DNA of 8,483 bases from Lysobacterales bacterium. Its GTDB lineage: Bacteria; Pseudomonadota; Gammaproteobacteria; Xanthomonadales; Xanthomonadaceae. The notes under the pieces were generated by a model that saw only the letters and a program-made list of their open reading frames with translations, made no database searches and was not told where the DNA came from. A program made the position numbers and the translations under genes. Position 1 is the stretch's first letter. The number at the start of each line of letters is the position of its first letter. Shown piece after piece: positions 1 through 7,602 of this stretch. The stretch is taken from the NCBI GenBank assembly GCA_020442545.1, contig JAGRJX010000149.1, positions 1 to 8,483 of the forward strand. The letters are read 5' to 3'.

Positions 1-925
1 CCACTTCGACCTGCGAGAAGTCCGGGTTCAGCGTGGCGTTCAGCGTGGTGTTGGGGCCGATCCCCCACTTCAGGTCGACGCCGGGCTCGATGTCGGTGCC
101 GTCGCCGCGCCAGGGCTCGTCGGGACGCGACCGCCGTTCGGAACTGCGCACGGTCAGTGTCGGCGTCACTTCCAGGTCACGGCCGGGATTGGCATCGGCG
201 AAGCCGCGCAGCTTGGACAGGCTGCACAGATAGCAATTGGTACCCCGCGGCAGGCGGTTGTTGGACAGGCGATAGCGATAGTCCCTCGGGCGGAAGCGCA
301 GCGCGTCGACGCTCCACTGCTGCGGCGCATCGGACTTCTGGAAGCGCAGCGTCGAGTACGGAATTCGCATCTCGGCGGTGTAGCCGAAGTCGGTGATCTG
401 ACCGGCGCTGTCCCAGAGACCATCCCAGGACGCATCCTCGTTGCCGCTGGCTTCCTCGATGATCAGGTCCGCCTGGGCACCCAGCGGATTGACGTAGAAC
501 TCGTAGCCACGGCGCTGGTCGTCAAAGGTGTCAATGGTCAGGCCGATGAAGTCGTCATCCCACAGGCTGTCGCGGTCGCGCAGATAGGCGCGGATCTGGC
601 GCGGATCCGGATCCTCGGCCCGAAACCCCACCAGCAGCTCACGACCGTTGTCGACCAGATAGGCAACCGCATCCACCGCAGCACGCGTGTTGTCGCCGGG
701 CTGGGTCTCGACGTCGATCGCGATAGCGGCCGCATTGGCCCAGAACGCTTCATCGAGGCGACCGTCGACCGTCATCTCCGCATCCAGTCGCGGCAGGTCG
801 TGGATCACCGAAGGGCCATCGCCAATCGACGTATCCGCGTTGGCGTCATCCGGTTGCGCCATCGACAGCGGCGCCACGGACATCAGGGCGCAGGCCAGCA
901 CCAGTGTTCTGGAGGTCGTGTTCAT
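1..925 (-). CDS. DUF5916-type exported protein with N-terminal CBM9-like domain (3' end outside window)
   Basis: Partial gene; 308 codons are visible and the frame runs off the left edge. With the ATG at 925 the product opens with a Sec signal peptide (hydrophobic residues 8-20, likely cleavage after A23 in SMA-Q). A CBM9-like beta-sandwich follows, with the hallmark VDGRLDEAFW at residues 53-62 and the patch RRGYEFYVNPLGAQAD near 138-153. From about 235 it enters the junction with the DUF5916 region, ending in NPDFSQVEV, a segment typical of that family just before its predicted outer-membrane beta-barrel. Family members are usually 700-900 residues, so more than half is missing. C231 and C234 form a CYLC motif of unknown role. 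In-frame ATGs at 934 and 961 are alternative starts; none has a clear Shine-Dalgarno, and 925 gives the cleanest signal peptide. Function is unknown: carbohydrate binding is suggested only by fold similarity. It is transcribed divergently from the M1 peptidase. Confidence 0.85.
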   Translation of the reverse strand, partial: MNTTSRTLVLACALMSVAPLSMAQPDDANADTSIGDGPSVIHDLPRLDAEMTVDGRLDEAFWANAAAIAIDVETQPGDNTRAAVDAVAYLVDNGRELLVGFRAEDPDPRQIRAYLRDRDSLWDDDFIGLTIDTFDDQRRGYEFYVNPLGAQADLIIEEASGNEDASWDGLWDSAGQITDFGYTAEMRIPYSTLRFQKSDAPQQWSVDALRFRPRDYRYRLSNNRLPRGTNCYLCSLSKLRGFADANPGRDLEVTPTLTVRSSERRSRPDEPWRGDGTDIEPGVDLKWGIGPNTTLNATLNPDFSQVEV

Positions 926-974
926 GCCGCGCATTGTCTGCACCCGGCCGATGCGGGGCATGTGCGACTGGTCA

Positions 975-1004
975 CTTAAACCTTTCTTGCGCATTCAACA
1001 TCAG
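975..1004 (-). promoter_or_regulatory. Candidate promoter for the DUF5916 gene
   Basis: On the minus strand CTGATG (1004-999) and TTTAAG (980-975) are separated by 18 bp and resemble sigma70 -35 and -10 boxes with 3/6 and 4/6 matches. Transcription would start near 968, leaving a leader of about 42 nt to the ATG at 925 and too short a leader for the ATG at 961. Weak evidence by eye; the AT-rich patch in a GC-rich genome is the main support. Confidence 0.25.
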
Positions 1005-1101
1005 CGCCTTTCCGGACGCCGGTTTCTGACAGGACGCGGCGGTTCCAGGCAGTCCCCCGTGAACCTGACCATCCTCACGGTGCGCGACGGCGGTCGTTCG
1101 C

Positions 1102-1107
1102 TACAAT
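1102..1107 (+). promoter_or_regulatory. Candidate -10 box (TACAAT) for the M1 peptidase operon
   Basis: TACAAT, 5/6 to the sigma70 -10 consensus, lies 29 nt before the ATG at 1137. No convincing -35 box exists at 16-18 bp upstream. The same distance to the start codon recurs before the lipoprotein M28 gene, and nearly so before the other M28 gene, which raises confidence slightly. The rest of the 926-1136 gap holds nothing else recognisable. Confidence 0.4.
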
Positions 1108-1136
1108 CAGCGGTTGATCGTCAACTGGACACCACC

Positions 1137-3020
1137 ATGTCGCGCCCGCTCTCAAACCTGACCCGCCTCGCCCTGACCTGCCTCTTCGCGCTTGCCGTCG
1201 CCGGCAGCGTGCAGGCCCGCATCGACGACAGCTCCTATGCCGAACCGGATCGCGTCCGCATCGCCGACATCGGCCTGGACCTGCGCATGGAATTCGACAA
1301 GCGGCAGCTGCGTGGCAGCGCCGACCTGCGCCTCGACTGGATCGCCGATGACGCCCGCGACCTGGTGCTCGACACCCGCGACCTGAGCATCGAGAAGGTG
1401 CTGGGCAAGAGCGTCGATGGCGGCTGGCACCGACTCAACTGGGAACTGGCCGACGCCGACCCGCTGTTTGGCAGCAAGCTGACCATCCACATGTCGCGGC
1501 AGTATCCGATCGTGCGCATCCGTTACCAGACCTCGCCGCAGGCGTCCGGCCTGCAGTGGCTGACGCCGGAAATGACCGCCGGCAAGAAGTCACCTTTCAT
1601 GTTCAGCCAGTCGCAGGCCATCCATGCGCGCAGCTGGGTGCCGCTGCAGGACACGCCGTCAGTGCGCTACACCTACAGCGCGCATATCGAAACCGACCCC
1701 AGCCTGATGGTGCTGATGAGCGCGGACAACCCGCCCAACGCCACCCGTGACGGCGACTACGTGTTCCGCATGCGCCAGCCGATTCCGTCCTACCTGATGG
1801 CGATTGCTGCCGGCGACCTGGTCTTCCAGCCGATTTCCGAGCGCAGCGGTGTGTGGGCCGAACCGGCCACCATCGAAGCCGCGGCCGCCGAATTCGCCGA
1901 CACCGAGAAGATGATCGCGACCACCGAGTCACTGTACGGCCCGTACCGCTGGGAGCGCTACGACATGCTGATCCTGCCGCCGAGCTTCCCCTACGGCGGC
2001 ATGGAAAACCCGCGCATCAGCTTCATCACGCCCACGGTCATCGTCGGCGACAAGTCGCTGGTCTCGCTGATCGCCCACGAGCTGGCGCACAGCTGGTCGG
2101 GCAATCTGGTGACCAACGGCAGCTGGAACGACATCTGGCTGAACGAAGGATTCACCAGCTACGTCGAGAATCGCGTGGTCGAGGCGCTGTACGGCAAGGA
2201 GCAGGCTCAGATGGAGGACGTGATCTCGCAGCACGGCCTTGATCTGGAACTGGAGGAGCTGGATCCGAAGTGGCAGGCACTGGCGATGCCGGCGCTGGGC
2301 AGTACCGATCCAGATGAGGTTTCCAGCGGCGTGCCCTACGTCAAGGGCGCGTGGTTCCTGCAGTTCCTGGAGCAGCGTTTCGGTCGCGAGGTGTTTGATC
2401 CGTTCCTGCGCGGCTGGTTCGACAGCCACGCCTTCCAGAGCGTCAACAGCGCCGAGTTCGTGACCTACCTGCGCGAAAACCTGCTGCCGAAGAACCCGAA
2501 GGCGGTGACCGCGAAGGAACTCGACGCCTGGTTGAACCAGCCCGGCATTCCCGATTTCGCCAAGCGCGCGAAGTCCGAACGACTGCAAGCCGTGGACAAG
2601 GCGCGCCAGCGCTGGCTCGATGGCAAGGGCGTCGCATCCGAGATCAAGACCGCCGACTGGATTACCCAGGAATGGGTACATTTTCTTGAAGGCATGCCGA
2701 ACACCTTGAGCAATGCGCAGCTGATCGAGCTCGACCAGGCCTTCCACTTCACCGGCACCCGCAACGGCGAGATCGCCCAGCGCTGGTACCCGCTGAGCGT
2801 GCGCAGCGGCTACTTCGAAGCCCGTCCCGCCATCGCCGAATTCCTCAAACGCATCGGCCGTCGCAAGCTGATCATGCCGACCTATCGTGCGCTGATCGAA
2901 GCCGGTGGCGACAACCTCAAGCTGGCCCGCGAGGTCTATGCCGAGGCCAAGCCGGGCTACCACCCGATCACCTCGGGCTCGGTCGAGGCACTGCTGGCCA
3001 AGGCGGATGCCGCGCGGTAA
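1137..3020 (+). CDS. Exported M1 family aminopeptidase, leukotriene-A4-hydrolase/aminopeptidase B type
   Basis: Zinc aminopeptidase of 627 residues expected to remove N-terminal residues from peptides in the periplasm or outside the cell. Residues 1-27 are a Sec signal peptide (cleavage VQA-R). A beta-saddle N-domain carries SQSQAIHARSW with Q158 and Q160. The catalytic domain has GGMENP (287-292) and HELAH (314-318), with the third zinc ligand E337 in WLNEGF exactly 18 residues after H318. Y401 in GVPYVKG is the transition-state tyrosine. The C-terminal helical domain keeps GRRK, with R575 and K577 aligning to the substrate-carboxylate residues R563 and K565 of human LTA4H. These motifs point to the LTA4H branch rather than PepN. 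The open frame extends upstream to 687, but that part is antisense to the DUF5916 gene; the ATG at 1137 immediately precedes the signal peptide. The upstream SD is weak. The gene is followed by an overlapping hydrolase gene. Confidence 0.93.
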   Translation: MSRPLSNLTRLALTCLFALAVAGSVQARIDDSSYAEPDRVRIADIGLDLRMEFDKRQLRGSADLRLDWIADDARDLVLDTRDLSIEKVLGKSVDGGWHRLNWELADADPLFGSKLTIHMSRQYPIVRIRYQTSPQASGLQWLTPEMTAGKKSPFMFSQSQAIHARSWVPLQDTPSVRYTYSAHIETDPSLMVLMSADNPPNATRDGDYVFRMRQPIPSYLMAIAAGDLVFQPISERSGVWAEPATIEAAAAEFADTEKMIATTESLYGPYRWERYDMLILPPSFPYGGMENPRISFITPTVIVGDKSLVSLIAHELAHSWSGNLVTNGSWNDIWLNEGFTSYVENRVVEALYGKEQAQMEDVISQHGLDLELEELDPKWQALAMPALGSTDPDEVSSGVPYVKGAWFLQFLEQRFGREVFDPFLRGWFDSHAFQSVNSAEFVTYLRENLLPKNPKAVTAKELDAWLNQPGIPDFAKRAKSERLQAVDKARQRWLDGKGVASEIKTADWITQEWVHFLEGMPNTLSNAQLIELDQAFHFTGTRNGEIAQRWYPLSVRSGYFEARPAIAEFLKRIGRRKLIMPTYRALIEAGGDNLKLAREVYAEAKPGYHPITSGSVEALLAKADAAR

Positions 3021-3945
3021 GCGACGCTGGCTGATCGCGCTGCCGCTGGCACTGCTGGCGGCGGCGCTGCTGAGCGGCGGCCTGCGCCCCGAATGGCATC
3101 TGCAGGCCTTCCTCTGGCTGCAGCATGAGTTGGCCGGCGTCGACGAGCACGAGGCCAGGATCGACGGTATTCGCTGGTCGTACCTCGAAGCCGGCAGCAA
3201 CAACGACGAGCCGCCACTGGTGCTGGTGCATGGTTTCACCGGCAGCAAGGACAACTGGCTGCCGATCGTGCGAACACTGGCGCCTGATCGACGGCTGCTG
3301 ATTCCCGACCTGCCGGGCTGGAACGACAGCGAGCGCCAAACTGGCGCCGATGTCGGGTTCGCAGCCCAGGCGGAGAACCTGTCGCAGTTCATTGATACGG
3401 TCGTGGCCGGTCCAGTGGATCTGGTGGGCCACTCAATGGGCGGCGGAATTGTCGCGGTGCTGGCAGCGCGCCATCCGTCGCAGGTCCATCGGCTGGTGCT
3501 GATGGATGCCGCCGGCGTGCGCTTCCGGGACAACGACTTCGGCCTGGCGGTGCTGGCCGGCGAAAACCCCTTCGCCGTCCATGATCGCGACAGCCTGCGT
3601 CACTATCTCGGCACCGTGTTCCAGACGCCGCCGTTTGTCCCGTGGCCGATCGACCGCGCGCTCATCGATCGCCGCATCGCCGATGCGCCGTTCGAACAGT
3701 CGGTGCTTGATGCCATCGCGCGCGGCAGCGAGGCTTTCCTGCCCGGCGAATGCGCCCCGTCTATCAAGGCCAACACGCTGCTGCTTTGGTGCCGCGATGA
3801 CCGCGTCATCGATGTCTCGGCCGCCGACCTCTGGGCGGAGGCCCTGCCCCGTTCCCGCACGCGACTGCTGTCCGGCTGCAACCACATGCCGATGATGGAG
3901 CAGCCCGACGCCACCGCTGCCGCACTGCTCGACTTCCTGCGCTGA
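3007..3945 (+). CDS. Membrane-anchored alpha/beta hydrolase (family V-like lipase/esterase)
   Basis: A 312-residue serine hydrolase. The basic N-terminus (RGKRR, residues 3-7) and one hydrophobic helix (about 8-26) without a clear cleavage site suggest an inner-membrane anchor with the enzyme facing the periplasm. The alpha/beta-hydrolase core shows the oxyanion motif HGFTG (75-79) followed by SKDNW, the nucleophile elbow GHSMGG (S143), the acid D265 in WCRDDRVID, and the catalytic H293 in GCNHMP. A lid region at about 170-245 contains TPPFVPWPI. The HGFxGxKDNW motif and this lid resemble family V bacterial lipases (Moraxella/Psychrobacter type), so an ester substrate is likely, but C-C hydrolases share the fold and cannot be excluded. 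The ATG overlaps the last 14 nt of the M1 gene and has AAGG three bases upstream, which suggests translational coupling and a shared transcript. Confidence 0.88.
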   Translation: MPRGKRRWLIALPLALLAAALLSGGLRPEWHLQAFLWLQHELAGVDEHEARIDGIRWSYLEAGSNNDEPPLVLVHGFTGSKDNWLPIVRTLAPDRRLLIPDLPGWNDSERQTGADVGFAAQAENLSQFIDTVVAGPVDLVGHSMGGGIVAVLAARHPSQVHRLVLMDAAGVRFRDNDFGLAVLAGENPFAVHDRDSLRHYLGTVFQTPPFVPWPIDRALIDRRIADAPFEQSVLDAIARGSEAFLPGECAPSIKANTLLLWCRDDRVIDVSAADLWAEALPRSRTRLLSGCNHMPMMEQPDATAAALLDFLR

Positions 3946-4026
3946 TCTGAACATGAGCAGAAAGCGGCAAGCGCAGACCCGCGATCCGGCGCTAGACTGG
4001 CAACGCTGCATCCCATGGAGATCGTC
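3946..4026 (+). promoter_or_regulatory. Intergenic region with candidate -10 box and a start-deciding ribosome binding site
   Basis: TAGACT at 3993-3998 (4/6 to the -10 consensus) lies 28 nt before the ATG at 4027; no -35 box is convincing. GGAG at 4017-4020 sits six bases before the ATG at 4027. It overlaps another in-frame ATG at 4015, which has no SD of its own, so 4027 is preferred. No terminator hairpin is seen after the hydrolase gene, so read-through from the upstream pair is possible. Confidence 0.5.
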
Positions 4027-5712
4027 ATGAACCGCATTACCTTGCTACTCGCCTTCGGCCTGCTTTCCGCCCCGATCCTTGCCGCGGCAATGCCGTCGGT
4101 GCTGGTCGTGGATATCGACCGTGCCGGGGCCGAAACGGTCGCGCGATTGAAGAGCGACACCCGCGTCGGCGACTGGAGCGAACTTGGCGAACGGCTGCTG
4201 ATCGAGGCCGACGGCAAGGCGGCCGATGCGCTGCAACGCGAGCTGGTCGCGAAGCAGCGTCTGATCAAACGTATCGACAACCATCGACTGCGGCAGTTGG
4301 CAGCGGTACCACGCATCCATCACCTGCCCGACGGCGATGACGAGCACCGTGAAGGTCCGGACCTGACCGGCAGCAGCAGCCGCTGGTACGTGGAGGCAAC
4401 AGGCCACAGCAAGGGCGCACGCACCCTGGGCAACCAGCAGGTGCTGTCCTACCAGACTGCCAACCGGACCATCGCCAAGTCAGTCCCTGCGGCCGACATG
4501 GCCACCCTGGCCGCCAAGGTCGATGCCGATCGCTGGTTCCGCACCGTATCCCGCCTGGCCAGCTACAACCGGATGAACCGGGATGGCTTCCAGGCTGCGC
4601 TCGGTGTCGTCGGTCAGGCTTTTCAGGAGCTGGGTCTGGCAGTATCAACCCCGCAGTTCGATGTAGTCGGCGCGTCTGCCTTCGTGCAGTCGATGACGCC
4701 GGGACGCAATTTCAACGTGATCGGCTTCAAGCCTGGTCAGGATGATTCCGTCGTCGTGATCGGCGGCCATCTCGACTCACGCAACACGCCGCCGAACGCG
4801 TCGCAGCCGTCGCCTGGCGCGGAGGACAATGGCAGCGGTTGCTCCGGCGTGGTCGAAGCCGCACGCGTACTCGCGCCCCTGCCGTCCGAACACGGGATCG
4901 TGTTCATCTGCTTCGGCATGGAGGAGTGGGGACTGTGGGGCAGCTATGGTCATGCGCAGTTCGCCCTCGACAGCGGCCTGGATATCGTCGGCATGATCAA
5001 CATGGACATGATCGCCTTCGACGGCGATGACCGTCTGGATCTGCTGATGGACACCGCACCTGTCGGCGAGTCCCTGACCGACATGCTGGCCGACATCGCA
5101 GAAACCTACACCGACCTTGAAGTCGAGATCAGCCAGGGCCTCGGTCGCAGCGACCATGCCCCTTACCTGGAAATCGGTGTACCTGCCGCCCTGTTGATCG
5201 AGAATGACTTCGAGATCTATGGCAGCTACCACCAGACCACGGACACGCCGGACAAGCTCAGCCCGGTCATGGCCGGCGAAATCATCAAGGTCGCCGTGCT
5301 TGGCGCCGCCACGCTGGCCAAGGCTCGTGTCGCCGGCAATGCCTGGGACGGTTACTGGTACGACCCCGGCCAGAGCGGCCAGGGTCTGCACATCCAGGCG
5401 CTGGACAATGGCGACATCGTGGTCGCTTGGTACACCTACGACAACGACGGCAATCTCTACTGGCTGGTTGGTTCAGGCGCGCTGGTCGACGACGTTGCCA
5501 GCTTCCAGCTCACCCGTACCAGCGGTGGCACCTTCCCGCCCAGCGAACAACCCGATGGCGTCACCCACACGCCCTGGGGCACTCTGAGCATCCGTTTCGA
5601 CAACTGCGACCACGCGCTGGCCGAATGGTCCCCGGTGGAAGGCTCCGTCTTCAATGCCGGGAGCATGCCACTGCTACGGCTGGCCAGACCGCAGGGCACA
5701 GCCTGTCCCTGA
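4027..5712 (+). CDS. Secreted M28 family zinc aminopeptidase with extra C-terminal domain
   Basis: A 561-residue exported metallopeptidase. A Sec signal peptide occupies about residues 1-20. A non-catalytic N-terminal stretch (about 21-155) is a plausible pro-region like those of Vibrio-type aminopeptidases. The M28 domain (about 158-430) has the complete co-catalytic zinc set: H248 in GGHLDS, D267 in AEDNGSG, the general base E299 with ligand E300 in MEEWG, D327 in NMDMI, and H402 in YHQTTDTPD. It should therefore bind two zinc ions and release N-terminal residues. After about residue 441 comes a separate region of about 120 residues rich in W, Y and G, with GYWYDPGQSGQGLHIQ, then WYTYDNDGNLYWLVGSG; it is not a PPC domain and I cannot assign its function. 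Start chosen at 4027 because GGAG is six bases upstream. The gene ends at a strong terminator and converges on the lipoprotein M28 gene. Confidence 0.93.
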   Translation: MNRITLLLAFGLLSAPILAAAMPSVLVVDIDRAGAETVARLKSDTRVGDWSELGERLLIEADGKAADALQRELVAKQRLIKRIDNHRLRQLAAVPRIHHLPDGDDEHREGPDLTGSSSRWYVEATGHSKGARTLGNQQVLSYQTANRTIAKSVPAADMATLAAKVDADRWFRTVSRLASYNRMNRDGFQAALGVVGQAFQELGLAVSTPQFDVVGASAFVQSMTPGRNFNVIGFKPGQDDSVVVIGGHLDSRNTPPNASQPSPGAEDNGSGCSGVVEAARVLAPLPSEHGIVFICFGMEEWGLWGSYGHAQFALDSGLDIVGMINMDMIAFDGDDRLDLLMDTAPVGESLTDMLADIAETYTDLEVEISQGLGRSDHAPYLEIGVPAALLIENDFEIYGSYHQTTDTPDKLSPVMAGEIIKVAVLGAATLAKARVAGNAWDGYWYDPGQSGQGLHIQALDNGDIVVAWYTYDNDGNLYWLVGSGALVDDVASFQLTRTSGGTFPPSEQPDGVTHTPWGTLSIRFDNCDHALAEWSPVEGSVFNAGSMPLLRLARPQGTACP

Positions 5713-5737
5713 TGCGGGTGGCTGTTCAGCCACGCAC

Positions 5738-5766
5738 GAAAACGCCGGGCGCCGCCCGGCGTTTTC
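5738..5766. terminator. Bidirectional intrinsic terminator
   Basis: A perfect inverted repeat with 13-bp arms (5738-5750 and 5754-5766) and a 3-nt loop. The GC-rich core CGCCGGGC is flanked by AAAA on the left and TTTT on the right, so transcripts from either strand end in a stem followed by a U run. It lies between convergent stops at 5712 and 5789 and should terminate both M28 genes. Confidence 0.9.
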
Positions 5767-5786
5767 AATGCCCGCTGCCCTGACCC

Positions 5787-7529
5787 TCAATCCGTCGCGC
5801 CCTCGGCGCGTTGCGCATCACGCGCAGCCTTGAAGGCATTGCCTTCATACCAGTTCGGCCACTGATCGGAATTGGCCAGCTGCCGGCCCACCTGGTCCAG
5901 TGCATTGAGGTCTTCCACGACTCCGGTCAGGTCCCAGGCGGGATCGAACTCATCGCCCGGAGCGTGGTAGCGGTTCCGGGTGTAGTCATCCTGTTCGGCT
6001 TCGCCGGCGGCCTCGCCGCCGTCGCGTGCGTCCGTGCCCGACTTGGTGTAGAGCGCCGGGACGCCAGCCTTGGCGAAGTTGAAATGATCGGAGCGGAAGA
6101 AATAGCCGCGTTCGGGCGCCGACTCGGCGTGCAGCTCGCGCCCCTGAAGGGCCGCAATCGGCTTGAGCACGTCCTCAAGTTCCGAATTGCCGTAGCCGAT
6201 CACCACCAGATCCCGGGTACGGCCGACCACGCTCATCGCATCGAGGTTGATCACCGCTACGGTCTTTTCCAACGGAACCACCGGGTTCTGCACGTAGTAG
6301 CCGGAACCCAGCAGACCGGATTCCTCCAGGGTCACCAGCATGAACAGCACGCTGCGCTTGGGCCTGGCCTCGGTCACGAAACGCTCGGCGATCTCCAGCA
6401 CGCCGGCCACGCCGGTGGCGTTGTCGATGGCACCGTTGAAGATCTTGTCGTCACCCTCGGAGTCCGGCTGGGTGCCGAGGTGATCCCAGTGCGCCATGTA
6501 GATGACGGCCTCGTCCGGGTGTTCGCTGCCCGGAAGCAGCGCCATTACATTGTGCGACTTGGCCTCGGTGATGGTCGTATGCAGGTCGGCGCTCAGCGTC
6601 GCCTTCATCGGCGCCGCCTTGAAGCCGGGCTTGCCCGCTTCGGCCTGCAGCTCGGCGAGATCGAGCCCGCTGCGCTCGAACAGGTGCTTCGCCGATTCGC
6701 CGGTCAGCCAGCCGGACAGCGGCAGGCGCGGTGCCGGATCGACACTGGCCGGCAGGTGGAACTCCTGGCCGGTCCAGCTGTTCTTCACCACATCCCAGCC
6801 GTAGCCGGCGGCATCGGTCTGGTGAATGATCAGCGCTGCCGCGGCGCCCTGGCGCGCGGCTTCCTCGTACTTGTAGGTCCAGCGCCCGTAGTAGGTCATG
6901 CGCTTGCCCTGGAACAGCGCTGGGTCCTGGCTGGCGAAACCGGGGTCGTTGACCAACATGACCACGGTCTTGCCCTTCACGTCGATGCCTTCGTAGTCAT
7001 TCCAGCCGGCTTCCGGCGCGTTGATGCCGTAACCGACAAACACCAGCCCGCTGTCGGCCACATTGATCTCCGGCTTGCCCTGCGTGCTGACCAGCACCAT
7101 GTCCTCGCCCTGCTTCAGGATCTCGGCCTTGCCATCGACGGTCAGCGTCATCGTGGTGTTGGCCGCGGCCTGCATACCCACCGCCGGCACTTCCTGGAAG
7201 TAGCTGTCGCCATTGCCAGGCTGCAGGCCCAGCCGCTCGAACTGCGCCTTCAGGTAGTTGATCGTCAGCTCTTCGAACTTCCCGCCCGGCGAACGGCCAC
7301 CGAATTCATCGGAAGACAGCGTCCTGACGTGCTGGGCGAAATCCTCGGCGGAAATTTCCGGGCCGAAGCTGTGCGGTGGCGACGTGGGTTCTGGCGCCGC
7401 AGGCAACTCGTTCGTCAGCGGCGCGGCAGGCGCCGTGCTCGCGGCTTCGTCTTGCTGGCAGGCAGCAAGACCGCCGGCCAGCAGCAGGCAGGCCGCGACG
7501 CGCGTGGCGATTCGGAAAGGCTGGGACAT
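5787..7529 (-). CDS. Lipoprotein M28 family peptidase with PA-like domain
   Basis: A 580-residue zinc peptidase exported as a lipoprotein. The signal peptide ends in lipobox LAAC with C24 as lipidation site; Q at +2 argues against inner-membrane retention, so the outer membrane is likely. A low-complexity A/P/T linker (about 28-55) follows. A protease-associated (PA) domain-like insert is seen around 165-290 (GLVFVGYGINAPE, then KGKTVVMLVND, then AAALIIHQTDAAGYGW). The catalytic set is complete: H347 in AHWDHLG, D369 in AIDNATG, E402/E403 in LEESG, D430 in NLDAM, H522 in RYHAPGDEFD. It probably acts as an aminopeptidase; dipeptidase or carboxypeptidase activity occurs in M28 and cannot be ruled out. 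The frame extends upstream to 7847, but that stretch is antisense to the VNG gene; 7529 is chosen for the lipoprotein signal and the GAGAG purine run just upstream. It has its own candidate promoter. Confidence 0.93.
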   Translation of the reverse strand: MSQPFRIATRVAACLLLAGGLAACQQDEAASTAPAAPLTNELPAAPEPTSPPHSFGPEISAEDFAQHVRTLSSDEFGGRSPGGKFEELTINYLKAQFERLGLQPGNGDSYFQEVPAVGMQAAANTTMTLTVDGKAEILKQGEDMVLVSTQGKPEINVADSGLVFVGYGINAPEAGWNDYEGIDVKGKTVVMLVNDPGFASQDPALFQGKRMTYYGRWTYKYEEAARQGAAAALIIHQTDAAGYGWDVVKNSWTGQEFHLPASVDPAPRLPLSGWLTGESAKHLFERSGLDLAELQAEAGKPGFKAAPMKATLSADLHTTITEAKSHNVMALLPGSEHPDEAVIYMAHWDHLGTQPDSEGDDKIFNGAIDNATGVAGVLEIAERFVTEARPKRSVLFMLVTLEESGLLGSGYYVQNPVVPLEKTVAVINLDAMSVVGRTRDLVVIGYGNSELEDVLKPIAALQGRELHAESAPERGYFFRSDHFNFAKAGVPALYTKSGTDARDGGEAAGEAEQDDYTRNRYHAPGDEFDPAWDLTGVVEDLNALDQVGRQLANSDQWPNWYEGNAFKAARDAQRAEGATD

Positions 7530-7558
7530 GCGATCTCTCGTCGTGTTGAAGTCGCCGC

Positions 7559-7587
7559 ATTGTAGGCCGTGTGACGGCATGCCCCAA
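7559..7587 (-). promoter_or_regulatory. Candidate sigma70-type promoter for the lipoprotein M28 gene, with palindrome in the spacer
   Basis: On the minus strand TTGGGG (7587-7582) and TACAAT (7564-7559) are separated by exactly 17 bp; the -10 box matches 5/6 and lies 29 nt before the ATG at 7529. The spacer contains a perfect palindrome, GCCGT-3 nt-ACGGC (7566-7578), placed where a repressor could block polymerase. Confidence 0.5.
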
Positions 7588-7602
7588 ATCGCGCCCTTGA
7601 AC

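Noticed and set aside
157..435. Short open frames on both strands at the left end
   Set aside because: They overlap the DUF5916 coding frame, have no RBS and show arginine/serine-rich translations typical of shadow frames.
687..1136. 150-codon upstream extension of the M1 frame
   Set aside because: It starts with GTG, runs antisense through the DUF5916 gene, and would bury the signal peptide that starts at 1137.
1170..1181. Possible lipobox around C15 of the M1 peptidase
   Set aside because: The cysteine lies in the middle of the hydrophobic core without the L-[AS]-[GA]-C pattern; an ordinary cleavage site follows at VQA-R.
1929..3533. 534-codon open frame on the minus strand opposite the M1 peptidase and hydrolase
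   Set aside because: Antisense to two genes with complete catalytic motifs; its translation is R/A/Q/G-rich without any domain, a usual artefact of GC-biased third positions.
4015..4026. ATG at 4015 as start of the secreted M28 gene
   Set aside because: It has no SD, while its own bases supply the GGAG for the ATG at 4027, which directly precedes the signal peptide.
5811..7565. 584-codon open frame on the plus strand opposite the lipoprotein M28 gene
   Set aside because: It mirrors a gene with all five M28 zinc ligands; the H/R/G-rich translation has no recognisable fold or signal.
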